Made by a program: the position numbers and the translations under genes
Shown here: piece after piece, positions 35,365 through 47,019 of the stretch
Position numbering within the stretch: position 1 is the first letter of the stretch
Layout of the letters: every line of letters starts with the position of its first letter
From: Metridium senile
Taxonomy: Eukaryota; Cnidaria; Anthozoa; Actiniaria; Metridiidae
DNA length: 64,000 bases
Direction: 5' to 3'
Assembly (NCBI GenBank): GCA_949775045.1
Contig: OX459105.1
Coordinates: forward strand, 3,524,556-3,588,555
Notes under the pieces: generated by a model
Databases searched by the model: none
What the model was told of the DNA's origin: nothing
The model's input: the letters and a program-made list of their open reading frames with translations, nothing else

Positions 35365-36679
35365 GAACCTGACAATGAACCCTCTTCGTCAATTCACCGG
35401 TAATCTTGATGGCCTTTTCTCGTCCCTTACCCTCCTCGATGTCACTGGCGTGGTCAACTGGAAACCAGAGAAACAATTCCTTACCAGTCTTTCAAAGCTC
35501 ACTCAAGTAAATGGATTGACAGTGTCTCGCTATTGCAAAAGGTGTTCCTTCTATGTCCACGACGCCATTAACGCCACATCGACACTAGTCGTCCATGACA
35601 ACTGCTATATTTATTATTTCAACCTTAATAAGATATATGGAATTGCTAATATAGTGAACGGGACATCTTTTAATTTTACTTGTGGGGATATTCAAGGATG
35701 CGGCGGGTTTTCAAAAGTTTATTATATAGTTAATGTCTGTTGGGAGGACACATTGCTTATTTTAAAATTACAAGGAATAATTGGATCTTTTGGGATAGTC
35801 CTCAACCTTGTCGTACTACTCAATATTCTGTCTTCGAAACCCCTTCGCCGTAATGTTTCAATGATGTTTGTATGGAACATGAGTTTTAGTGACTTTCTTC
35901 TAGGGATTTATGCAGTTTCGATCACAATTTACTTGAATATATATTCATTTAAACACACATATGACAATGCTAAAGAAAATAATTGGAAAATTGGATTTTT
36001 GTGGATGTTGGGACAAACCGGATCGGTCATCACCTCGTTTCTGTTAACTCTCGAAAGGTACTTTGTGATTGTGTATTCTATGAATCCTGATATTAGAATA
36101 AGTCGTAGGTTTGCATACTTATTGATAATGATATGCTGGTTTGTTGCGCTATTTTTCACGGGATATTCTCTTTTTTACAAATATTACATTAATTCCTTTC
36201 TTTCAGTACCCATAAATCTGAGGTATAATGGTTCGCCTTTTTTCATTTTCAGTATAGTAATCGGCAGTATAGCTATACTGCTTTATCTGTCTTCTTTTAT
36301 TCTGTACGTTCATATTTACTTCGCAGTTAAAAAAACAGCACAAGATGCCGGAATAAAGCGAGAATCTAAAACCGCAAAGCGAATTGCCATGCTAGTATTT
36401 AGCAACATTTTCTTCTTTTTCTTTCCTATTATATTAACACTTGTCTTTGCAATGCTCATTCCACAGTCCATGACGTCAAGCGTTCTAGTCATAACGTCAT
36501 TATTCTTGAGTTTAAACACTTGTTTCAATCCGATAGTGCACGCTTTTCGTAATGACCGCTTTAAGAACGCTCTTAAAGAAAAAGTACGGAAATTGAGGAG
36601 AATGTTGTCCTGTTTGGTACCGGATAATTTCAGCTTTTGGTCTGCAATTCGTGTAAATAAAGTAAATCCACAAACGTAA
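35365..36679 (+). CDS. LRR receptor A, exon 4: last LRRs, hinge and seven-transmembrane domain (LGR-like GPCR)
   Basis: The exon starts after tgatttttag and completes the Leu codon. It encodes a last LRR and cap (NLTMNPLRQF and LDVTGVVNWK), a cysteine-bearing hinge with several N-glycosylation sequons, then seven membrane helices. LGR-type marks are NMSFSDFLLGIY in TM2, LLTLERYFVI at the end of TM3 (ERY), KTAKRIAMLVFSN before and in TM6, and NPIVHAF in TM7, where the NPxxY tyrosine is His. The Cys normally at the top of TM3 is absent (WKIGFLWMLG), and so is its partner in loop 2 (FLSVPI), so the common GPCR disulphide is missing. With exons 1-3 the protein is 553 residues with only about four LRRs, far fewer than typical LGRs. 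It is probably a plasma-membrane receptor of unknown ligand. Confidence 0.9.
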
Positions 36680-36689
36680 ATTGTTTGTC

Positions 36690-36885
36690 CGTCGGTTGGT
36701 TGCATTATGGGTTGTTTGGTAGGTTGATGGTGTTGAATGGGATGGTGGGTAGGTGGGTAGGTGGGTTGGTGGGTTGGTGGGTTGGTAGTGTTGGGTGGGT
36801 AGGTGGGTTGGTTACTTGGTGAGTTGATGTGGTGATTTGGTTGGTGGATTGGTGGGTTGGTGGGTTGGTTGGGTGATAACGTATT
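36690..36885. repeat. GGTT/GGGT minisatellite directly after the receptor A stop codon
   Basis: Imperfect ggttggtgggt units fill the presumed 3' untranslated region. The paralogue has a longer ggttggtt array in the same place (52990-53640), so the seed repeat predates the duplication and the two copies expanded separately. Confidence 0.85.
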
Positions 36886-37539
36886 TTGTTTTGATTTCCA
36901 AATAAATTGGGAGATGTAGAGTCGCCATGTTTGTATTTCTTTGAGAAGCGCTTGGAACAATATTTGGATAAAGTGAATTTATGGAGAATTCTTATCAAAT
37001 AACGTGATACTAACTTACGTTTCGGTCGCTTGTCTATTGAAATGTGGAAGCAGCTTGTACTTGTGTTAGTCATAGTTCTCATTGTAAGATAAATGATAGC
37101 GGTTTTCAATGACCTGAAAATCAAAGAAAATAATATATAATACTGAAATAAATTACTCACACGTTTACTCATTTATTCCTTTATCTATCCATCTATTGTT
37201 TTGAAACTATCTTGAAAAAGAGGCAGTGCGCCAGCGTGATGCTCAGTAGCAAGTGTCCGGAACTAACTAATTGTATTTAATTAAACGGATATTCTGAGTT
37301 TTGGTGCTATATTTCCATTCGTGGTATATTAGTGTTTCCAAACACTTTTAAATGTTCAAAATATACAGATTATTCAATGGAAAGTGCGATCGATCGACTT
37401 TTTTCACGAGTTGCGAAGCATCAAAACACGAATGAACGAGTCTTCGAGCGAAGCAACAACATAATAAAATAGTTCAATTACTTTACATGATGCAATTTGT
37501 TTTATTTCATAGATACTGAGATTCAATCTGTTCTTTTAA

Positions 37540-39843
37540 GAGAAGATTTCTGTAAATACCATGCAAACGCGGCAACACTCAAAAAATCGATTTTGCTCAT
37601 ATTTTAACCATAGGTAGCCCTCAACATGAAACAAATCATGATCCCTTTAGTTAAGAAAAATATTGAATATTTTACGAGAAAATTGCAAAAAACGAAATTT
37701 CGTCAAATCAATGCTTCGAGACGCTAATTTTTATGTCAACTTTGACGGCCCTGTATGGCAAAATTAATTACTTTAATGACTCCAAACTTTCATAATATTG
37801 TTTAATGGCATCTTAACTTTAAACTCAAGCTTTTATAGAAATATTCAGTTATTTAAAGATATTATTCTATTTATGTTTCTATGTCATATTTTTCGCCTTA
37901 GAAAAAGTAGGGTAAAAACAAAAAAATATTTTACTATGTGCAGCACAAAACTTTTCAAAAATAATCTGGATTCTGAATGTTTAGGTATTGAATATATAAC
38001 TGTGAAAAATTCAGCTTGGGTAAATGTAATTGAGCGAAGTTATTGAGCTGCGAACTTTCGCAAAATCTTGCTTATTATGCATATTCTACTGTCGGCTACT
38101 CACATTCAATTTGCCAAGTCGCGGACGTGATTTGCATAAATAATCACATTTTCTTTCTTTTTAGCAGCAAAATGCTATCAAATAAAATCAGTACAACCCA
38201 AGCAATGTTTACATTTTAATTAGTTTTGAAAAATATTGCATGTTTTACGAGAAAAGTCTCGAAAAACAACATTTCGTCAAATCGCTGCTTCGATCGAGAC
38301 GCTAATTTGTCTGTCAACTTTGACGGCCTCGTATGACAAAATTAACTAATTTAATGACTCCAAAACTTCTTAATATTGTTTATTGACATCTTAAGTTTAA
38401 AGTCAAGAATTTACAAAAATATCTAGTTATTTGAAGATATTATTTAATTTATTTTTCTATGTGAAATGTTTTGCCTTGTTAAAAGTAGGGCAAAAAAAAA
38501 AAAAAAAAGGTTTTAGTATGTGCTACTCAAAATTTTTCAATATAAATCCGTATTCGGAATGTTGAGATAATAAATATAAAACTGTGAAAAGTTCAGTTTG
38601 TGTAAATGTTATTGAGCGAAGTTATTGAGCTGGGAACTTTTGCAAAATCTTGCTTTCGCTGCATAGTCTACTGGATACCGTCTACCTGTCTACTGTCGGC
38701 TATTAACAGTCAATCAAGTCGAGAACATTTACATAAACAATCACGCTCTCCTTTTTTTCCTGCCAAAGTTCGCAGCTCAATAACTTTGCTAATTTACATT
38801 TATCCAAACTGAATTTTTCACAGTTATATATTTAATACCTTATCTTTCTAAATACTGATTTTTATTGAGAAGGTTTGAGTAGCACATGGTAAAATATGTT
38901 TTTGTTTTTGCCCTACCGTTTTAACAAGCCGAAAAGTATGACATAGAAAAATGAATATTAATACAATAATATCTTCAATTTACTTGATATTTTTGTAAAT
39001 GCTTGAGTTTAAACTTAAGATGTCAATAAGCAATATTAAGCAGTTTTGGAGTCATTAAATTAGTTAATTTTGTCATACGAGGCCGTCAAAGTTGACAGAC
39101 AAATTAGCGTCTCGATCGATGCAGCGATTTGACGAAATGTTGTTTTTCGAGACTTTTCTCGTAAAACATGCAATATTTTTCAAAACTAATTAAAATGTAA
39201 ACATTGCTTGGGTTGTACTGATTTTATTTGATAGTATTTTGCTGTTCGAAAGCAAGAAAATGTGATTATTTATGCAAATCACGTCCGCGACTTGACAAAT
39301 TGAATGTGTTAGCCGACAGTAGAATATGCATAATAAGCACGATTTTGCGAAAGTTTGCAGCTCAATAACTTTGCTCAGTTACATTTACCCAAGCTGAATT
39401 TTTCACAGGTATATATTCAATACCTTAACATTCAGAACCCAGATTATTATTGAAAAATGTTGTGCTGTTACCCTACTTTTTCTAAGGCGAAAAGTATGAC
39501 ACAGAAAAATCAATAGAATAATATCTTTAAGTAACTGAATATTTCTATAAAAGCTTGAGTTTAAAGTTAAGATGCCATTAAACAATATTATGAATGTTTG
39601 GAGTCATTAAAGTAATTAATTTTGCCATACAGGGCCGTCAAAGTTGACATAAAAATTAGCGTCTCGAAGCATTGATTTGACGAAATTTCGTTTTTTGCAA
39701 TTTTCTCGTAAAATATTCAATATTTTTCTTAACTAAAGGCATCATGATTTGTTTCATGTTGAGGGCTACCTATGGTTAAAATATGAGCAAAATCGATTTT
39801 TTGAGTGTTGCCGCGTTTGCATGGTATTTACAGAAATCTTCTC
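37540..39843. mobile_element. Giant palindromic (foldback) element, 2.3 kb, TTAA-flanked
   Basis: The left end gagaagatttctgtaaatac and the right end are exact inverted copies, with TTAA outside both (37536-37539 and 39844-39847). TTAA is self-complementary, so that flank is suggestive only. Arms run over 1 kb. Each arm is itself a diverged direct duplication: ttattgagctgcgaactttc at 37985 and the related block at 38621, then the same in reverse order. There is no coding capacity. The region is absent from unit B. Confidence 0.8.
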
Positions 39844-40212
39844 TTAACGTCTCCCCAGGAAACCATTCCAATGTCAAATGCAACGAATCAGAATCGAAAC
39901 CCTTTTTTGAGAATTATTACATTTGCCTTTTCTCTAGAAATGAACTCATCAAATGTTTTCACTAGTACAAAATCATCGTTCGCGTTTCTAATTTGAAGTA
40001 CGACTTTTTGACACTAGTGAAAAATTGCATACGATTTTTATGTCAGTTCTTTTTCATGGATAATTAAACCAAGCCGAAAGCATAAATTAACTATGGATCT
40101 CTTGGTAAATCTCAGTATCTATAAAATAAATGGTTGTTAACATTGTTTCCCTGAAAATGGGTCAGTCAACCGAAAGTTCGGATTTTAATTTCTTAAACTG
40201 GTTCCTGTATAG

Positions 40213-40483
40213 CCCGGGAGGGGTACTCCCCTTGTTCAAGTTGTAGGGGTGATCGGCGCACCTTTTAGGGTGAAAATATTTCCTGCATGTGCGTACCTTT
40301 TAGGGTCCTTTTAGAGTTCTGGCTCAAAAATCAGGTACGTAACATGATTTCGTACCTGTAAGAGTCATTTTTACTTTGTTTTGTTGCTTTGTTCGGGTAG
40401 AAATCGACAAGGCTTTATCAGTTATTTTTACCTTTTAGAGGTCGTTTTCAAAATCTCCGCCGATCACCCCTACCACTTGGACA
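40213..40483. mobile_element. MITE, family M2, right end truncated
   Basis: The left end cccgggaggggtactcccct and internal gtgatcggcg and ccttttagggt motifs match the family. The inverted right end breaks off after taccacttggaca, where tRNA-like sequence begins. Confidence 0.75.
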
Positions 40484-40516
40484 GGCCGTGCTCTCCCAAC
40501 TGAGCTAACCCGTTAA
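40484..40516 (-). repeat. tRNA 5'-half-like fragment
   Basis: On the minus strand ttagctcagttgggagagca is an A-box and D-arm sequence of tRNA type. No anticodon arm or B box follows; it fuses directly to the broken end of the M2 MITE. It is a SINE or tRNA fragment, not a functional tRNA. Confidence 0.5.
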
Positions 40517-41744
40517 TCGGTTAAACTCTAACAAAACACTCACTCTCGATTTTGAAATGTTACTTCAAGTTTGACAGGATTATTACAATAGCTGTTTTAG
40601 AATAAGAAACCATTCTAATACTCCGATAAATCAATTTAGTTCAAAGTGGTTGTCAATTTGCCTCATCCTCAGGTAACTCCTATTACATCCTTTGGGCTTC
40701 CTTTGTAACGATTTTATTGGTTCGGAGGAGACTGAGAACATGCACCCCTATGCACCCCTCCCCTCTTGTTGTGTATTTTTGGATCTTCGTTCCCAGACTC
40801 CTACAGAGAGATTTCTGCGGAGAAGGCCAGGTTGATTTGTAAGGAGCAAGAGGTGCACTTTCAACTCAGTAAAAAGTGAATCGTGCCGGATCTGATTTAA
40901 AAACTTTTCTTCTAAGGCAAATTAAAGAATGGTTATTGGAATTAAAACCAAGCTTTCTCCACACAGGTTCAATATTTTTTTCATTTTGTATTGATCAATT
41001 TGTTGTTGAACTAATAATAGTTTTTTACTTTCACAATAAACATAATGCTTTCTGCATGTTGGGGTGGCTATTGTTATCAAAATCAGACAAATTTGAAGGC
41101 ATTATGGTTTTGTGAATGTGAGATTAAAAAAAATTGAATTGAATCAGCTGACATAAAGCAAGATAATCTCTTCTTCTAGTTGTTAATTAATTGATTGAAC
41201 AATTAATTGTATCATGTATGGTCAGCGGAAACCATTGCCGATTTACGAAAAGGCAACTTACCGAAAGTCAATCTCGAACCCAGAGCCTGCGTTACTCTTG
41301 GCCAGCAGTGCCGAGCAACGTATAACTCTGGGGAAACGGAATTATTCTGCTCCAATTTTGGAGTTCCGGTTTTAACATGAAATGCGCATGCTTAGTTAAT
41401 ATTATAATGATCTGTTGGTTTGGGCATCCTGTGTTACTTAGTACGTTATATGACATTCAAAATATTGTTGACCTAGTAGTATTTTAAATATTTTCTAAAC
41501 CAAAATATAAACATTTTCCTCACTAATAAAACATTTAAAGTTTAGGAAGGTTTTTTAGCGGCCATCAGGATTTATATAATGATATAAAAACGAGTCTAAA
41601 TCTCCTTCAATTTAGATCGCTTTAACCATCGATTTATTTATAGTTTTCCGACGGTTATTAGTTTGCTTTCGTGGTAAGATTGACCTTTATTAAATAACTG
41701 GATGCCAGAGGTCTGAGGATTGTCAAGGTTTAGAAATAGTTTAA

Positions 41745-44045
41745 GGTGGATCACTATAGTTTTTGAAAAGCCACACCAGGCCGTTATAAACGTCGTTTTG
41801 ACAAACTTCCCAATTCTCGATTGACCTGAAACTTTTACAGATTATCAGTCTTAGACTGAAATTTAAAACAATATACTTTGTTTTTAGATTTGTATTTTAA
41901 TAGCAGCGATATACAGGAAAAACGGAAATCAGTTGCACTTAAATTGTAGACGAACGCGATGAGATCTCGAAAAGCGGCTACCACCACTGTAAACTACAAC
42001 ATTACGCACTCAAAATATCAAAGAATTAAAGAAATCTGTATGTTTGATTTCGAGAAAATTACAGATATATTTTGTACTTTGTAGTTTTGAGTGTTAGAAG
42101 GAATCACTCAATGTGTGGCAATGTGACTTACAATAACTGAACAAAGAGCGCTCAAAAACCGTCAAAACCTTCCCTGTACATATATCTCTTTAGTTACTAA
42201 GTATGGGACAATAAATCGTACACAGTATTGAGAAATTATTTTTTTTCTTAGAGATGTTAGAGCTTGACTTCAAGCGAAAACACATCACTGTTGCGCTTTT
42301 CTATAAATATTCAAAACTGCCGTTTACATTTTTCTGTAAAACTCACAAACTCTTATCCAAAGTACTAGAAATGCTATCCTGAAGCTTCATTTCAATTGAG
42401 GCATTTAAACGTGGTAAAAAAAAATTAAACTTGGATATCATAACGAAGCCGACTCGTTCGGCTGTTCACGGCCGCTAATGATGCAAATCTGCGTTACATT
42501 CTGGAGTCACGACGCAATACACCGTGACGGTTTTGGTTGAGTTATTACTTCCGGCGATAAAAATAAATTTCGCTAATTGCTTCATTCCATTGTTCTTTTG
42601 ATTACATCTGACTGCATGTAGTGATACATTCCTTTGTGCCAGTTGAATTTGTGAAATGAATTGCAAATTAGTTACCTTTTCTCTCAAAATACCTGAGAAT
42701 AAAAAGTCACAACTAACAAAAGAACAATGGAATGAAGAAATTAGCGAAATTTATTATCATAAAGTGCTATACACCGAATCGAAATATGGCGGCCAATTTG
42801 AATAACAATTCTTCTTGACTGCCCAGCCTCGCATACATGTGAAAACTCTATTGTTTTCCAACGTGAACACGAGGCTAGACAGTCAAGAACAATAAGAGTA
42901 CACCATATTTCGATTCGGTCTATATGTTTTGTGGATTTAGACCCCGTCTACACGGATCCGGATACTTTTGAAACCGCATACTTTTTGATGCGAATCAAAA
43001 ATCGTGTGGACGCAAATATTTCTATGCGGTTTCAGCCGGATCAGATTCGTGCATTGTACAAATTAACTGAAGATTAGTTTTTTTGATTGACACGTAATTC
43101 AAATATCTTAAGAAGAAAGAAGCATTAAAAACAAAATTAATCATCTTAAGTCGTTGCTTTTTTCCATTTATTTCTATGAGGGTAAATTAACTCAGCTCCA
43201 GCCCTCTCCTCCCTTCCCTGGCTCTTTCTTTTATCGCCGGAAGTAATAACTCAACCAAAACCGTCACGGTGTATTGCGTCGTGACTCCAGAATGTAACGC
43301 AGATTTGCATCATTAGCGGCCGTGAACAGCCGAACGAGTCGGCTTCGTTAAGATATCCAAGTTTAATTTTTTTTACCACGTTTAAATGCCTCAATTGAAA
43401 TGAAGCTTCAGGATAGCATTTCTAGTACTTTGGAGAAGAGTTTGTGAGTTTTACAGAAAAATGTAAACGGCAGTTTTGTATATTTATAGAAAAGCGCAAC
43501 AGTGATGTGTTTTCGCTTGAAGTCAAGCTCTAACATCTCTAAGAAAAAAAATAATTTCTCAATACTGTGAACGATTTATTGTCCCAAACTTAGTAATTAA
43601 AGACATATATGTACAGGGAAGGTTTTAACGGTTTTTGAGCGCTATTTGTTCAGTTATTGTAAGTCACATTGCCACACATTGAGTGATTCCTTCTAACACT
43701 CAAAACTACAAACTACAAAATATATCTGTAATTTTCTCAAAATCAAACATACAGATTTCTTTAATTCTTTGATATTTTGAGTGCCTAATGTTGTAGTTTA
43801 CTGTGGTGGTAGCCGCTTTTCGAGATCTCATCGCGTTCGTCTACAATTTAAGCGCAACTGATTTCCGTTTTTCCTGTATATCGCTGCTATTAAAATACAA
43901 ATCTAAAAACAAAGTATATTGTTTTAAATTTCAGTCTAAGACTGATAATCTGTAAAAGTTTCAGGGCAATCGAAAATTGGGAAGTTTGTCAAAACGACGT
44001 TTATAACGGCCTTGTGTGGCTTTCCGAAAACTATAGTGATCCACC
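41745..44045. mobile_element. Nested foldback element, 2.3 kb, TTAA-flanked
   Basis: Ends ggtggatcactatagttttt and the inverted match are bounded by TTAA (41741-41744 and 44046-44049). Arms of about 815 bp (41745-42561 and 43232-44045) are well over 90 percent alike by eye. The 670-bp loop contains a further hairpin pair (aatttcgctaattgcttcat and its complement near 42710-42745). It is non-coding and inserted inside the larger element. Confidence 0.8.
42773..42921. repeat. MITE nested in the foldback loop
   Basis: accgaatcgaaatatggcgg at the left pairs with the inverted atatttcgattcggt at the right. Inner pairing of cttgactgcccagcctcg with cgaggctagacagtcaag extends the hairpin. It is about 150 bp. 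Confidence 0.6.
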
Positions 44046-44692
44046 TTAAAGGAGTATTTTGTGTGTATTCTAATTTGCTTCGCGAAGCGAAGACGACTCG
44101 CATTTATTCCATAAATGACGATATTATTCTATCTAGTATTAAAGAACCGTTGACGTCGTATTAATCGTAAAATTTACATTTTGAATGTACATTTGTTTAC
44201 ATGATGGACCAATCAGAGCTTTTACTTCGTCTGTTTCCGGTCTGACTATTGTAATTTCAAGGGCCAATCACAATAAGCAGAGAATCCCGGTACCCCAGAG
44301 TTATACGTTGCTCGGCACTGCTGGCCAAGAGTAACGCAGGCTCTGGGTTCGAGATTGACCGAAAGTAAAATTACTTATTTCAAGTCCAGGCTCACTTCTT
44401 TTAAGAAACGAATCACTAAAGATTAGCGAGAACATCACATGTGACAAATACAAGTGCTACTAATCTTAGAAAAAAATTAGTGTAATGCTAAATGTAATTT
44501 CGCTTGATTCTATTTAATTCTTTTCTATGTAGCTTGCTTGTAGCTTTTCACTGATCGAACGAACTAATTTGTCAGGCTGGACCGCGTGACTTCACCCCAG
44601 GCCAACACAACTAGCGACTCTCACAAACTACACTGTATTAGTACTGTTAAGAGCAAATGTTTTTCTCCTAACTTTAGTTTTCATACGGCAAA

Positions 44693-44821
44693 ATGCCAAA
44701 CAAATGTGTAGTTGGGGGATTTAGCAACATCCCCAACTTTACATAAGGGATCGCTTTGCATATCAGAGATGACAGAGATGAAGCGGATTCGATGAAGCCA
44801 AAAAGCGACGGAACGAGTTAG
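44693..44821 (+). pseudogene. THAP zinc-finger domain relic
   Basis: The frame from ATG reads MPNKCVVGGFSNIPNFT, then a stop (44744), then GIALHIRDDRDEADSMKPKS. This is the N-terminal signature of THAP DNA-binding domains (MPxxCxxxGCxN then GxxLHxxP), with the second cysteine turned to Phe and one nonsense codon. The similarity ends at a MITE (44844-45036), which may have interrupted it. THAP domains occur in host regulators and in P-element-type transposases. This one is dead. Confidence 0.6.
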
Positions 44822-44843
44822 ATGAACTGAACTTACGTGAAAT

Positions 44844-45036
44844 TACTGCGGTTTTCCACTTTCTGCGAACTCAGACATTCACACGGCTTATTATATTGTG
44901 AAACACGTTTTTAGCTGCCGTCAATCAAAACTAATTAGTCGGTACCTTTTAAATCCTTTATTGACTGCAGCTAAAAACGTATTGCACAACGAGCCGTTGA
45001 AATGTCTGAGTTCGCAGAAAGTCGAAAACCGCAGTA
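44844..45036. repeat. Hairpin MITE downstream of the THAP relic
   Basis: tactgcggttttccactttc (then tgcgaactcagacattca) pairs with the complement ending gaaaaccgcagta. The element is about 190 bp and high in arm identity. Confidence 0.7.
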
Positions 45037-45297
45037 AAACTTGCGAAGTGTGAAGCCACAAGGAACCCATTTCAAGTTTTTGACTTGCCAAATAATGATC
45101 TATAAATAGCAGGATTTATAGAATTAACGGCCATCGACAAATTCGAAGTATCCGGAACTACCTTAACAAGCCAATATAAATTCAAAGGTAAATTAGGAAG
45201 CAGTTCAAGTATTATTAGAGCACTAGTTGTCGATGTTAATCATAATCCATCTGCATGCGCTCTTTATGTGAACTTCTAGCCCCGAACTCTGCAAGAC

Positions 45298-45539
45298 ATG
45301 GTAACCAACTATGAAATAACCGATTTCAATTTTAGGATACTGCTTGTTCCGTTTATTCTTCTGATGTTTTTTTCAAAAGTAAATGCCGATAACTACATCA
45401 ATGAAAACAGGTGCAAAAATTCACAAGAGAGCGATGCTTTCTGTAAAGTTAGTAATCGAAGTGCAGTATGTAGGCTACAAAATGATACCAAGCTACCAAG
45501 TCTTTTAGATGACAGCTTACAAAATGAGCTGAAACGATT
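45298..45539 (+). CDS. LRR receptor B, exon 1: signal peptide and cysteine-rich cap
   Basis: The ATG at 45298 gives MVTNYEITDFNFRILLVPFI, leading into a hydrophobic core and then the same cap as copy A (Cys spacing and AVCRLQNDTKL conserved). The donor is ATT|gtaagt with the same phase. The acceptor-like caattttag at 45327-45335 is shared with copy A, so the true exon may start at 45336 and the first 13 residues may be intronic. Exon 2 is at 46279, exon 3 is interrupted, exon 4 is at 51649. Confidence 0.7.
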
Positions 45540-45649
45540 GTAAGTATTGGAACAATTTTCATAATAGACTAAACAGGCGCTCCAAGAGCTACGACAAACT
45601 ATATTTTTTTTATTTTGAATAAATTTTCAAATTGATGTTCGTAGTCATC

Positions 45650-46020
45650 CAAATTTGCGCTAGTCCTTTCCCCAACATTAAAAGTCGTTATTTTCCTTTT
45701 TTTTTTTTCTGTCGGCCATTTTCTGTCGGCCATTGTTTTCCTTTTTTGATGTTCTAATTCATCAAGACCTTGTTTAGTGGAAGAAGATGTAGCGTCCTTT
45801 CGCTACTCCTTTCCACAATATTTAAACTTGTTATTTTCTTTTTTTAATTTCTGTCGGCCATCAAAAACTTGTTTATTCATAGAAGATATAGCGTCCTTTC
45901 GCTCCTCCTTTCCCCAAACATTAAAGGTCGTTGTTTTCCTTTTTGAGTTTCTTAGTCATAAAAACCTTGTCTGGTCGAAGAAGATGTAGCGTTATTTTGC
46001 ACCTCCTTTTTCTTAGAAAT
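45650..46020. repeat. Tandem repeat in intron 1 of receptor B, unit about 98 bp
   Basis: agaagatgtagcgtcctttc and close variants occur at about 45782, 45881 and 45979, each preceded by an accttgt/acttgt string and followed by tcctttcccc. Copy A lacks the array. Confidence 0.75.
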
Positions 46021-46278
46021 TAAATAATTAACGACATCATTTTGATTGGCTTAGTCATCCGAACCTGATCGGTTTAGCCTTAAAAAATAGACCATGAATT
46101 TTTCGCTTCTCCTAGCCTGGCTCCATGAAAAAGCAACGACGTCATTTGATTTTATTAATCACCCTAACCTGTTTTATCCTGAACAATAGGACAAAAACAT
46201 TCGCATACATATTGTACAAGAAAAAATAATTGAGGGTTTTCAAAGAATATCTTACGCTGTAACATAATTGAATTTCAG

Positions 46279-46350
46279 GGATTTATCTTACAACTGCCTT
46301 GAGGTGCTTCCAGATGGATTCTTTTATGGGTTAAATGGGACTACAAGCTT
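46279..46350 (+). CDS. LRR receptor B, exon 2: one leucine-rich repeat
   Basis: Acceptor ttgaatttcag, donor TT|gtgagt, 72 bp, phase 2 at both ends. It encodes LDLSYNCLEVLPDGFFYGLN plus GTTS, 24 residues like its copy A homologue. If exon 3 is skipped, this exon joins exon 4 in frame. Confidence 0.8.
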
Positions 46351-47019
46351 GTGAGTAGCCAATGATTTCAGTGTTTGTCTATCCATCTGACTCTCTGAAT
46401 GAAGAAATGGAGGAAAAGAGGAAATATAGAAAGGGGAAAAAAGGAAAGAAGAAAAGAGGGAAAGAATCGAGGAATCAAGGCTGACTCTAATTTTTTGGCT
46501 GACTTGTTTGCTGACTGAATGAAATCAATAGATTAATGGATGAATGAATAAATCAATTATTGAATCAATGAATGTTCATAAATGAATAAATGAATTAATA
46601 TATTATTTAAATAGTGAGAAACTGATTGAATGACTGTCCGATACATTGACTGATTGGGTCACTTACTTACTTACAGATCTTTGGCGTTTAATAAAATACA
46701 ATTCAATTCAATTCAATTTATTTATAAATATATAATGTTGTACATTTGATTTACGTGCGCAGCCTGCAGGTAGCATAACTAGTCGAGGCAGGCTGTGCAG
46801 ATACTTTAGATAGAGATTTACATTTTGATATTACAATTATACTTATTATTTCAATATATTACAAAAATAGTAATGTTTTAAATGTTAACCGAAAATAAAT
46901 AAATAAATAATAATAACAATAATATATAGACATATATATTACATTAAATAATACACACACATATATTTTTACAGATCTGTTAAAGAAAATATATGTATAC
47001 AATACAATTGAGGTACCAA

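Larger units (their letters stand above)
41269..44357. mobile_element. Composite DNA transposon, 3.1 kb, with 9-bp target duplication
   Basis: Terminal inverted repeats of about 75 bp (caatctcgaacccagagcct through cgtataactctgggg, mirrored at the right) are flanked by the direct 9-mer accgaaagt (41260-41268 and 44358-44366). The paralogous unit B shows a near-matching empty site around 55563-55572. The element holds a second palindromic element (41745-44045) and still more elements inside that. It has no transposase ORF. A 9-bp duplication is typical of Mutator-like elements, but assignment on that alone is weak. Confidence 0.8.
33640..44600. repeat. Segmental tandem duplication, unit A
   Basis: Unit A aligns colinearly with 45290-55850. 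Matching landmarks are the four receptor exons, the gggagatgtagagtcgccat segment (36908 and 53690), the ccgaaagcat segment (40074 and 54252), the ttgacaggattatcacaata-like block (40571 and 54429), and ggctcacttcttttaagaaa (44389 and 55594). Unit A uniquely contains the 37.5-39.8 kb palindrome region, the M2 MITE at 40213 and the 3.1-kb foldback at 41269. Confidence 0.85.

Noticed and set aside
36316..37172. Minus-strand ORFs of 214 and 155 residues rich in Pro/Thr/Asn/His
   Set aside because: They are the complement of receptor A coding DNA plus the GGTT minisatellite.
40484..40516. Possible functional tRNA gene
   Set aside because: Only a D-arm/A-box-like half is present; no B box, anticodon arm or closing acceptor stem.
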